A model generated the notes under the pieces. It worked only from the letters and a program-made list of their open reading frames with translations, was not told where the DNA came from and did no database searches. The position numbers were made by a program, and so were the translations under genes. A stretch of DNA of 5,672 bases from Legionellales bacterium (GTDB taxonomy: Bacteria; Pseudomonadota; Gammaproteobacteria; WLWR01), in contig WLWR01000119.1 of assembly GCA_012103495.1 (NCBI GenBank), positions 1 to 5,672 on the forward strand, read 5' to 3'. Shown piece after piece: positions 1 to 5,672 of this stretch (positions within the stretch are counted from its first letter, which is position 1; each line of letters starts with the position of its first letter).

Positions 1-428
1 GCAATCCACATTCGATTCCACTCTTCCGGAAAAGGATGATAAAAATCGTAACTGCGTAATCCTGCTTCCACGTGACCAATCGGTAATTGATGATAAAAAC
101 AAACTTGGGCAGCCACTGCTGAGCTGGTAGTATCACCATGGACCAAGGCAACATCATAATTTTTTGGTGTTAACAATGGATCAAGCGCTAAGAAAAGTCG
201 TCCACTCAAAGCAGCTAATGATTGTCCAGGACGCATCATATTTAAATCCACATCCACATCAATTTTAAAAACTTGCAACATGTCATCCAACAATTGACGA
301 TGTTGTGCGGTAGAAATAACAGTTAACTGCACTTGTGGGTGCGCGTGTAGTTTTTCAACTACTGGCGCCATTTTAATCACTTCCGGGCGAGTACCAATCA
401 GACAAACAATGCGCAGGAAACTAGCCAT
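1..428 (-). CDS. wecB: UDP-N-acetylglucosamine 2-epimerase (non-hydrolysing, WecB type), N-terminal part
   Basis: This is the N-terminal 142 codons of a non-hydrolysing UDP-GlcNAc 2-epimerase; the gene runs off the window at position 1. The family is cytoplasmic and interconverts UDP-GlcNAc and UDP-ManNAc, a precursor for enterobacterial common antigen, O-antigen or capsule. Visible family motifs are GTRPEVIKMAP at residues 12-22, the AQHR motif at 41-44, VHGDTT at 96-101 with the conserved Asp99, GHVEAGLR at 118-125 with Glu121, and PFPEEWNR at 132-139. Asp99, Glu121 and one of Glu135/Glu136 correspond to acidic residues implicated in catalysis in E. coli WecB. Complete members are about 370-380 residues, so roughly 60% is missing here. 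The ATG at 428 overlaps the end of the upstream sensor gene by 8 bases, and no strong Shine-Dalgarno sequence precedes it, so translational coupling is likely. The family call is firm. The symbol is by similarity; the gene could instead be a capsule or O-antigen paralogue. Confidence 0.93.
   Translation of the reverse strand, partial: MASFLRIVCLIGTRPEVIKMAPVVEKLHAHPQVQLTVISTAQHRQLLDDMLQVFKIDVDVDLNMMRPGQSLAALSGRLFLALDPLLTPKNYDVALVHGDTTSSAVAAQVCFYHQLPIGHVEAGLRSYDFYHPFPEEWNRMWI
421..428 (-). promoter_or_regulatory. 8-base stop/start overlap joining sensor gene and wecB
   Basis: Read on the minus strand the sequence is ATGGCTAG. Its first three bases start the epimerase and its last three are the TAG stop of the GGDEF/EAL sensor, in different frames. 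No purine-rich ribosome site is obvious at the usual distance upstream of this ATG. The arrangement fits termination-reinitiation coupling within one transcript. The overlap is directly visible; coupling is inferred. Confidence 0.75.
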
Positions 429-3400
429 GCTCAGCCATCCATGTCTCTAATTTCGCCATTGTTAACGGTACACTGATGAAATAGCCTTGTACACAGTCAC
501 AGTGATGCTCACACAAAAAATCAAGTTGCTGCTGAGTCTCCACACCTTCGGCAATTGCTCTTAGTCCAATTGAACGAGCAAGCCCAATAATGCCTTGAAT
601 AATCAAATCATCTGTATTGTTTTTACCAATATTTTCAATGAAACTTTTATCAATTTTTAAAATGGAAAATGGAATCATTTTCAAATATTTAAATGAAGAA
701 TAACCCACTCCAAAATCATCAATGGCTATTTGCACACCCAGTGCCATTAATTCATCCAGATTGCGCCCCGGCTCTCCCATGTATTGCATGAGTCTGTTTT
801 CAGTGATTTCAAAAATAATTTGCTGCGGTGGAATGTGGATTTCAGTCATGATCCGTTTAATTTTTTGTAAATGGCGACGCTGTTGTAATTGAATGGGCGA
901 CACATTAATAGATAAACAGATGGGTAGCTTAGGATACTTAACTTGTAATTGTGCTATCTCCATGCAGGCTTGTTGCAGCACCCAAGCTCCAATATCGAGA
1001 ATCAAACCATTTTCTTCAGCAGTATCAATAAAATCTTCTGGTGACACCTCTCCTAAGGCAGGATTATGCCACCGTAATAATGCTTCAATTCCCATCGTTT
1101 TTTGGCTTTGCAAATCAATAATAGGTTGGTATACCAATGAAAATTCATTGCGTTGCAATGCTCCGTGTAATTGTTGTTCAATCATGAACGTTTGCTCGTA
1201 TTTTTTTTGCAGCGCTGATGTGAAATATTGATAATTATTTTTACCGTGTTTCTTAGCGGTGTACATCGCATTGTCTGCATTTTGCACCAATTCATTGGCT
1301 GTAGTGCTACCACCAAAATATAAAGCAATGCCAATACTGATGGTAATCGTCACCCAATGTTCATCCAATTGAATCGGATGTTTTAATGCCTGTTGAATGC
1401 GCTTGGCTAACAATCCAGCATCCTCACTTTTGGCAATGGGGTCTGCTAAAACAATGAATTCATCACCGCTTAATCGTGCAGTGAAATCACTACCCCTGAC
1501 CTCTTTTTGCAGAATTTCTGCAAACTTCTTCAACAATTTATCACCACAATCATGCCCTAAATTATCATTGATTGATTTAAAATTATCGAAATCAATAAAC
1601 AACACGGCAAATTTTGTTTCTACCCGAGTTGATTTTGCCAACCTGCGTTCCAATACTTCATAAAAATAACGACGATTGGGCAATACGGTTACACTGTCAT
1701 AATGCGCCATGATATCTAAACTTTGTTCGTGCTGATGGCGCTCAAACACATGGCCTAACTGTTCACCAATGACGGCAAGTGTTTTAATATAACTTGAATT
1801 CGCCACTTTCTTTTCAAATGAAAATAACTCTAATACCGCAATGACTTTTCCATGAATCATAATGGGGAAACCTGCTGCCGATTGAATGTTCATCCGCTTC
1901 ACAATTTCCATTCGTTCGCACTTTTTATAGCTGGGTAACGTTTCCAACCAGATGGGATTTTTCTGCTCCCAAATCATCCCTGGAAATCCATCACCTTTCT
2001 GGTAAGTCATAATTTCACTAGTTCTAATAAGATCCGTCATATTATCAGCAGATTTTAAGTACCATATTTTACGTGACACTAGACATTGTTGTTGTTCATC
2101 CATGGCATATGCATGACCAATGGGCCAATCCAAAGATTCACAGATTAAATTCACACAGTGTTGCAATGCTTTATTTACATCGGTGGTTCTAGCTGCATAT
2201 GCCGTAATGCGATGCATCAAATTTAATTCCATCATGCTTCTGGATAAATCGGCCTGAGTTTTTTTTAAACGACTAATGTCAGTATGTGTCCCAATCATCC
2301 GACGAAATTTTCCATCTTCATCCTGGATGCCTTGTCCTCGAACAATCACCCATACCCAATATCCTAATTTATGCTGATAGCGCACTTCTTGATAAAACGG
2401 AATTTTTCCATCAGAGTGAATATGCTGTCTAAAATTCTCAACCACTTTTTGCAAATCTTTTGGTCTCATTATTTTTTGCCAACCTTTAGGTTGATCCAAA
2501 ATGTCACCTACTCCATAGCCTAAAACATGTTTTAATTTCGGTGATAAATATTCCTTGTCCACGTCTAATTGCCAATCCCACCAACCGTCGGTGCCAGCAT
2601 CCAAAATCTGTTCATACAACAATTTATTTTCACTAAAAATTTTTTTGCTGCGCCTGTGAATTTTTTGCAAAAATCGATGTTCTTTTCTAGAAACCAACCA
2701 ATAATGTAAAACAATGCCCAATAAAATGGTGATCAACAACCCAAACACGATCACCCCTTCAGCGATCCAGCGACTGTTCTTCAAGATATAATTTTGAGTA
2801 GGCCAAATAGCAAGTTCACAATCACAAATCCCCATTGGCAAGGGTAATACCTGCTTCCATTGCTCTAAAAACGCGGGGGAAACATCTTCTCCCACCTGAT
2901 AAACAGATTTATTATTTTTTAAAATAGCCAGCCCTGTGTCATTCACTAGCAATCGCTTGGTAATTTGATCAAAGACTTTCTCTAAATCCATAATTGCCAC
3001 TCTTGAGTGATCTTCACTCGACATACAGAGCAGAAATTGATTCGCTTGTTCAACAATGGTGGCAGCTTCTTCGGTACGAGAGACATAATTTATATGACGC
3101 TGGCTCAAACATGATTGAACCAACCCTTGATAAGGTCTAGTTAATTTTTTAGCCACTAAAATCGGTGTTAATTCCTCTAATACTTTCTCTGAAACAAGCT
3201 CAGGATATTCAGCAACCGCAATCAACGCCATCACACTTTGCAATCGCTTGTTAACATGAGATGTATCGGGAACCAATCGATTCTGCTCAGCAGAACCTTG
3301 CCAAACCAATAGTTGATTCACAGAATATTGATGCCAACTAAGATTATTGAGTATCTCACTGGCAATCAATTTTCCATGATTGCGTAAATTGAATTTAAGC

Positions 3401-4137
3401 TGCTCGTGATTTAATCGACTTAGAGCTTGCCAAGATAGTAAACAAAATACCAGCCCTATCCCAATGATCAACACCGGTAGAATAATTTCTCGCCGATTCA
3501 AATCAAGTGGTTGCTCAATCAAATAAGCCAGAGCCAAGCCCGTGGCTAACAAGATAAAGGAAACGGCTGTTTGCGGTGACATATTGGTCCAGTTGCCCCA
3601 ACTATAAGCAATGGAAATATCCAAAGCGTATCCAGTCAGTGCCAATAAACCAATGGCAATCACCGCCACACATAGCGTGAATGCTATCACACTCCATTCT
3701 CGATAATTATTCATGGTCTGCACACTGAACAAGCTGATGTTAAGCAATACAAAACTAACAGCGGTATTGGGTGCCATGCGACCCGGATAAGCTGTTTCTT
3801 TAAAAGAATGGGCTGTTACAAATAATTCATCAAGGCCCAATTGCACATGAAAAATATATTCGCATATGGTAAGTAAAGCGATGAGTAAAACCAAACCATT
3901 GGTGATTAATGTCGCCCATCGTAGATGGCTGTAACACAGCAAGCTCAAACTCAGCAAGAAAAAACATAGCGCGGTATTGTGTTGCATAGCAACCAGATCA
4001 GGCGCCAATTGAAATAACCATTGAATATTAAAATACCATGCAATCAGCGTCACCAATGCGACCAACCACACGAGGGTTGCCAAAATACGGACAGTGGTTT
4101 TATTCAATAAGTGTGCCACAGCATTTATCCAATCCAT
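421..4137 (-). CDS. Membrane-anchored PAS-GAF-GGDEF-EAL protein, predicted dual diguanylate cyclase/c-di-GMP phosphodiesterase
   Basis: A 1238-residue sensor predicted to make (GGDEF) and cleave (EAL) cyclic di-GMP at the inner membrane. Seven hydrophobic helices (about 16-37, 54-70, 74-96, 122-140, 147-170, 189-206, 217-238) precede an extracytoplasmic region at about 239-457. An eighth helix (458-482) leads into a basic cytoplasmic linker; positive charges favour an N-in topology. A PAS domain follows at about 507-625, ending in a GTHTDIS-type PAC motif, then a GAF domain at about 640-800. The GGDEF domain (about 805-972) has metal Asp849, substrate-site Asn857 and Asp866, the signature written SGDEF (890-894) and an intact RxxD inhibitory site (Arg881, Asp884). 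The EAL domain (about 985-1228) has EALLRW from 1018, Asn1078, Glu1110, the DDFG motif at 1140-1143, Lys1161, EGVE at 1197-1200 and QGY at 1217. No catalytic residue appears missing. The start at 4137 is the only ATG before residue 51; in frame upstream, a stop lies at 4183-4185 and no alternative start occurs. No Shine-Dalgarno sequence is visible. The input signal and the net activity cannot be read from sequence. Confidence 0.95.
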   Translation of the reverse strand: MDWINAVAHLLNKTTVRILATLVWLVALVTLIAWYFNIQWLFQLAPDLVAMQHNTALCFFLLSLSLLCYSHLRWATLITNGLVLLIALLTICEYIFHVQLGLDELFVTAHSFKETAYPGRMAPNTAVSFVLLNISLFSVQTMNNYREWSVIAFTLCVAVIAIGLLALTGYALDISIAYSWGNWTNMSPQTAVSFILLATGLALAYLIEQPLDLNRREIILPVLIIGIGLVFCLLSWQALSRLNHEQLKFNLRNHGKLIASEILNNLSWHQYSVNQLLVWQGSAEQNRLVPDTSHVNKRLQSVMALIAVAEYPELVSEKVLEELTPILVAKKLTRPYQGLVQSCLSQRHINYVSRTEEAATIVEQANQFLLCMSSEDHSRVAIMDLEKVFDQITKRLLVNDTGLAILKNNKSVYQVGEDVSPAFLEQWKQVLPLPMGICDCELAIWPTQNYILKNSRWIAEGVIVFGLLITILLGIVLHYWLVSRKEHRFLQKIHRRSKKIFSENKLLYEQILDAGTDGWWDWQLDVDKEYLSPKLKHVLGYGVGDILDQPKGWQKIMRPKDLQKVVENFRQHIHSDGKIPFYQEVRYQHKLGYWVWVIVRGQGIQDEDGKFRRMIGTHTDISRLKKTQADLSRSMMELNLMHRITAYAARTTDVNKALQHCVNLICESLDWPIGHAYAMDEQQQCLVSRKIWYLKSADNMTDLIRTSEIMTYQKGDGFPGMIWEQKNPIWLETLPSYKKCERMEIVKRMNIQSAAGFPIMIHGKVIAVLELFSFEKKVANSSYIKTLAVIGEQLGHVFERHQHEQSLDIMAHYDSVTVLPNRRYFYEVLERRLAKSTRVETKFAVLFIDFDNFKSINDNLGHDCGDKLLKKFAEILQKEVRGSDFTARLSGDEFIVLADPIAKSEDAGLLAKRIQQALKHPIQLDEHWVTITISIGIALYFGGSTTANELVQNADNAMYTAKKHGKNNYQYFTSALQKKYEQTFMIEQQLHGALQRNEFSLVYQPIIDLQSQKTMGIEALLRWHNPALGEVSPEDFIDTAEENGLILDIGAWVLQQACMEIAQLQVKYPKLPICLSINVSPIQLQQRRHLQKIKRIMTEIHIPPQQIIFEITENRLMQYMGEPGRNLDELMALGVQIAIDDFGVGYSSFKYLKMIPFSILKIDKSFIENIGKNNTDDLIIQGIIGLARSIGLRAIAEGVETQQQLDFLCEHHCDCVQGYFISVPLTMAKLETWMAEHG
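3532..3987 (-). repeat. Threefold repeated membrane unit in the sensor N terminus (protein-level repeat)
   Basis: Within the sensor, three copies of the pattern Met-x-(Pro/His)-(Asn/Gln)-Thr-Ala-x-x-Phe-x-Leu-Leu occur at residues 51-62, 121-132 and 186-197, about 70 and 65 residues apart. Each opens an even-numbered membrane helix. Each is preceded by a helix ending in a hydrophobic-aromatic segment (AWYFNI, EYIFHV, GYALDI) and a short extracytoplasmic loop. The result is three tandem two-helix units, apparently from ancient duplication. I recall similar PNTA-bearing N termini in other GGDEF proteins and hybrid histidine kinases but cannot attach a domain name. The coordinates span the three motif-bearing helices. 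Confidence 0.7.
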
Positions 4138-4211
4138 GGGGCGATAACAGCAAGAGAGTTTAAGTTGTAAGCATAGACTCTTTCATTCTAGTGATAAAAA
4201 TTCATGTCAAA
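4138..4211 (-). other. Short gap between AhpD-like gene and sensor gene; no clear terminator or promoter
   Basis: This 74-base gap carries no open frame of note. It holds a weak inverted repeat (AGAGAGT near 4153-4159 against ACTCTTT near 4177-4183, one wobble pair, 17-base loop) without a following run of T on the minus strand. Immediately upstream of the sensor ATG the minus strand reads TTATCGCCCC, which has no Shine-Dalgarno match. Read-through from the AhpD-like gene into the sensor gene is the simplest reading, giving a transcript that could continue into wecB. Confidence 0.4.
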
Positions 4212-4559
4212 TTATTTGGCCGCTTCAAACTCATGAAACGCATGCATCGCTTCAGCCGCGTACATCAAAGAAGGACCACCACCCATATACACCGCCATGG
4301 CCAACGTTTCCATAATTTCAGCTTTGGTTACTCCCAATTTGACCAAAGTTCGGGTGTGAAAACCGATACAGCCATCACATTTAGCTGCCACGCCAATAGC
4401 CAGTGCCATCAATTCTTTGGTTTTCTTATCCAACGCTCCGTCTTCAGTGGCCGCTTGCGCCATGGTGGAAAATCCTTTCATCACACCCGGCATGGCTTGC
4501 TGAAATTCAGCCAGTGTTTGATTAATATCTTGGGTAATGGTTTGATAAGATTTTGGCAT
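4212..4559 (-). CDS. AhpD/carboxymuconolactone decarboxylase-family protein
   Basis: A 115-residue single-domain protein of the AhpD-like/CMD superfamily, typical in length and probably cytoplasmic. The redox motif is complete: Glu49, then Cys61-Asp-Gly-Cys64 and His68. This gives the E-x11-C-x2-C-x3-H spacing of the AhpD core (Glu118, Cys130, Cys133, His137 in the mycobacterial protein). The following segment TRTLVKLGVT and the YMGGGPSLMY stretch at 91-100 are usual in this subgroup. The position of AhpD His132, part of its proton relay, is Gly63 here, so peroxidase efficiency is uncertain. The lack of pathway neighbours argues against a true 4-carboxymuconolactone decarboxylase. A thiol-disulphide or peroxide-related role is inferred; the substrate is unknown. 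The start at 4559 is chosen over an in-frame ATG at 4613 because AAGGA lies 8 bases upstream and the likely promoter lies between the two. Confidence 0.9.
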   Translation of the reverse strand: MPKSYQTITQDINQTLAEFQQAMPGVMKGFSTMAQAATEDGALDKKTKELMALAIGVAAKCDGCIGFHTRTLVKLGVTKAEIMETLAMAVYMGGGPSLMYAAEAMHAFHEFEAAK

Positions 4560-4567
4560 GTTGACAT

Positions 4568-4572
4568 TCCTT
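4568..4572 (-). promoter_or_regulatory. Ribosome binding site deciding the AhpD-like start
   Basis: The minus strand reads AAGGA, followed by 8 bases and then the ATG at 4559. It is a good Shine-Dalgarno match at good spacing. It supports the 115-residue protein over an 18-residue-longer version starting at 4613, whose extra N terminus would be encoded across the promoter. Confidence 0.8.
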
Positions 4573-4593
4573 GCGATAAATGAGACGGCGGTT

Positions 4594-4623
4594 ATCATAA
4601 CACCAATCAGCAATCAGGGTGAA
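4594..4623 (-). promoter_or_regulatory. Predicted sigma-70-type promoter for the AhpD-like gene
   Basis: On the minus strand a -35 box TTCACC (4618-4623, four of six matches to TTGACA) is separated by 18 bases from a -10 box TATGAT (4594-4599, five of six matches to TATAAT). The -10 box carries an upstream TG to make an extended -10 (TGTTATGAT). Transcription would start near 4587, leaving a leader of about 28 bases that contains the Shine-Dalgarno sequence. Seen by consensus matching only. Confidence 0.6.
4604..4617 (-). repeat. Tandem heptamer CTGATTG x2 within the promoter spacer
   Basis: Two perfect adjacent copies of CTGATTG (minus strand) fill most of the spacer between the -35 and -10 boxes. 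This could be a regulator site or a length-variable spacer, or it may be chance; a 7-base tandem pair is not strong evidence alone. Confidence 0.45.
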
Positions 4624-4631
4624 CTGTTGTG

Positions 4632-4657
4632 AATCATTTCTATCGATTAAAATGACT
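4632..4657 (-). other. 26-base imperfect dyad just after clpA
   Basis: The dyad is centred between 4644 and 4645, 7 bases past the clpA stop codon and 8 bases upstream of the predicted -35 box. The arms AGTCATTT and AAATGATT pair with one G-T wobble; a further wobble and one A-A mismatch lead into a central ATCGAT. The stem is AT-rich and no T-run follows on the minus strand, so it is not a standard intrinsic terminator. It could protect the clpA mRNA 3' end, terminate weakly, or serve as an operator for the promoter beside it. Confidence 0.45.
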
Positions 4658-4664
4658 GCGACGG

Positions 4665-5672
4665 TTATTCACAGACATCTTGTAATTGACGAACTTCAAC
4701 GATTAATTCATCGTCTTTTGCAAAAATATGCAACTTACCACCTTTGACCAAGTCACCAAATAGTAACTCATTGGCCAACGGCTTTTTAACTTTTTCTTCA
4801 ATCAACCGTGCCATAGGTCTAGCACCCATGGTCTTGTCATAACCATGTTTGGCCAGCCATAAACATGCGGAAGCATCAATGTCTAGTTGAACACCTTTGG
4901 TAGAAATTTGTGTTTCCAACTCAACCAAAAATTTATCCACTACCAATTCAATGGTGGCCAATTCCAGCGGGGCAAATTGAATAATAGCATCCAAACGATT
5001 GCGAAATTCTGGAGAAAGTTGACGCTTGATGACGGCTAAACTATCGCTGCCATGATCTTGTTCGGCAAACCCAATGGAACCACGTTCCATTTCGGCTGCG
5101 CCCAAATTAGTGGTCATAATTAAAATCACGTGGCGAAAATCAGCTTTACGGCCATTGGTATCGGTTAGTGCACCGTGATCCATTACTTGCAGAAGAATGT
5201 TAAAAACATCCGGATGTGCTTTTTCAATTTCATCCAACAATAACACCGCATGAGGATGTTTGGTCACCGCTTCGGTCAACAACCCCCCTTGATCAAAGCC
5301 AACGTAGCCTGGTGGTGCACCAATCAAACGCGATACCGAATGCTTTTCCATATATTCGGACATGTCAAAACGCAATAATTCAATGCCCATGATTCTTGCC
5401 AACTGCCGAGTGACTTCTGTTTTGCCAACTCCAGTGGGTCCACTGAATAAAAAACAACCCACTGGTTTTTGCCCATCGCGCAAACCAGAACGCGCTAATT
5501 TAATCGCATCGGCCAACACACCAATGGCTTGATCTTGACCGTAAATCATTAATTTTAAATCGCGCTCCAAATGGCGTAACACATCTTTATCGCTGGCCGA
5601 AACTTTCTGCAACGGTACCCGCGCCATCTTTGCGACCACTTGATCAATTTCACTGACACCGATCATTTTCTT
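4665..5672 (-). CDS. clpA: ATP-dependent Clp protease ATP-binding subunit ClpA, C-terminal half
   Basis: ClpA is the AAA+ unfoldase that feeds substrates into the ClpP peptidase in the cytoplasm, with ClpS as adaptor for N-degron substrates. The window holds the last 335 codons; E. coli ClpA is about 758 residues, so the N domain and D1 module lie beyond the window. The reading frame is open to the edge (two Lys codons precede the ATG at 5666), so that ATG is internal and not a start. Counting from that ATG, the D2 module shows Walker A GPTGVGKT (76-83), pore loop GYVG (120-123), Walker B LLLDE (142-146), sensor-1 TTN (185-187), the ClpP-contacting IGF loop (198-200), arginine-finger region FRNRLD (221-226) and sensor-2 GARPMAR (281-287). 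The D2 module looks complete and functional. ClpX and most ClpA paralogues are excluded by the close D2 match to ClpA as I recall it. Confidence 0.96.
   Translation of the reverse strand, partial: KKMIGVSEIDQVVAKMARVPLQKVSASDKDVLRHLERDLKLMIYGQDQAIGVLADAIKLARSGLRDGQKPVGCFLFSGPTGVGKTEVTRQLARIMGIELLRFDMSEYMEKHSVSRLIGAPPGYVGFDQGGLLTEAVTKHPHAVLLLDEIEKAHPDVFNILLQVMDHGALTDTNGRKADFRHVILIMTTNLGAAEMERGSIGFAEQDHGSDSLAVIKRQLSPEFRNRLDAIIQFAPLELATIELVVDKFLVELETQISTKGVQLDIDASACLWLAKHGYDKTMGARPMARLIEEKVKKPLANELLFGDLVKGGKLHIFAKDDELIVEVRQLQDVCE

Noticed and set aside
893..1231. Plus-strand open frame of 112 codons
   Set aside because: It lies wholly antisense to the EAL domain, has no recognisable motifs, is rich in Cys and Ser as expected for a shadow frame, and has no credible ribosome site.
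1397..1663. Plus-strand open frame of 88 codons
   Set aside because: It is antisense to the catalytic core of the GGDEF domain, whose codons explain the sequence fully; no motif or regulatory signal supports it.
4185..4210. Possible promoter for the sensor gene: TTGACA (4205-4210) and TAGAAT (4185-4190) on the minus strand
   Set aside because: Both hexamers are good, but the spacer is only 14 bases, too short for a standard sigma-70 promoter; at the right spacing the -10 candidate AATGAA matches in only three positions.
4191..4583. Plus-strand open frame of 130 codons
   Set aside because: It is the antisense shadow of the AhpD-like gene, with a His- and Phe-rich composition and no family resemblance.
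4560..4613. Upstream ATG at 4613 as the start of the AhpD-like protein
   Set aside because: The extra 18 codons run across the predicted -10 box and transcription start, and the downstream ATG at 4559 has a good AAGGA site; the family normally begins near there.
5664..5666. ATG at 5666 as the start of a short ClpA-like protein
   Set aside because: The frame stays open to the window edge and the residues before and after this Met match the linker between the ClpA D1 and D2 modules, so the gene is cut by the window rather than truncated.
4665..5672. IGF rather than the E. coli IGL ClpP-binding loop in ClpA as an oddity
   Set aside because: From memory, IGF occurs in ClpA of other gammaproteobacteria such as Pseudomonas, so it is ordinary variation.

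Overview
The window is a compact stretch of bacterial chromosome in which all four genes lie on the minus strand, read from high to low coordinates. In transcription order they are the C-terminal half of clpA (4665-5672, cut by the window edge), a small AhpD/carboxymuconolactone-decarboxylase-like protein (4212-4559), a 1238-residue membrane-bound sensor with PAS, GAF, GGDEF and EAL domains (421-4137), and the first 142 codons of a WecB-type UDP-N-acetylglucosamine 2-epimerase (1-428, cut by the window edge). The sequence is AT-rich. From memory, the ClpA D2 module is very close to that of gammaproteobacteria such as Escherichia and Pseudomonas, and the epimerase also resembles enterobacterial WecB. 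I infer an AT-rich gammaproteobacterium, perhaps a Legionellales-like lineage; the exact taxon is a guess.

Region by region: clpA ends at 4665. It is followed by a 104-base gap that holds a 26-base imperfect dyad and a good extended -10 promoter with a tandem heptamer repeat in its spacer. This promoter gives the small AhpD-like gene its own start, and a clear Shine-Dalgarno sequence fixes translation at 4559. A 73-base gap with no convincing terminator or promoter leads to the large sensor gene, whose ATG has no visible Shine-Dalgarno sequence. The sensor gene ends inside the start of the epimerase gene, in an 8-base ATGGCTAG overlap. No stretch longer than 105 bases lacks a gene.

Functionally, the sensor/wecB pair is the most interesting part. 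The sensor looks able both to make and to degrade cyclic di-GMP: its GGDEF-type active site (written SGDEF) with inhibitory RxxD site, and its EAL catalytic residues, all appear intact. These outputs sit behind a threefold-repeated membrane module, a roughly 220-residue extracytoplasmic region containing four cysteines, and cytoplasmic PAS and GAF domains. Tight overlap with an enzyme of cell-envelope polysaccharide precursor synthesis suggests coordinated expression of c-di-GMP signalling and surface polysaccharide production. clpA and the AhpD-like gene look like ordinary housekeeping and redox genes with no clear link to that pair. I see no mobile element, RNA gene or CRISPR array.
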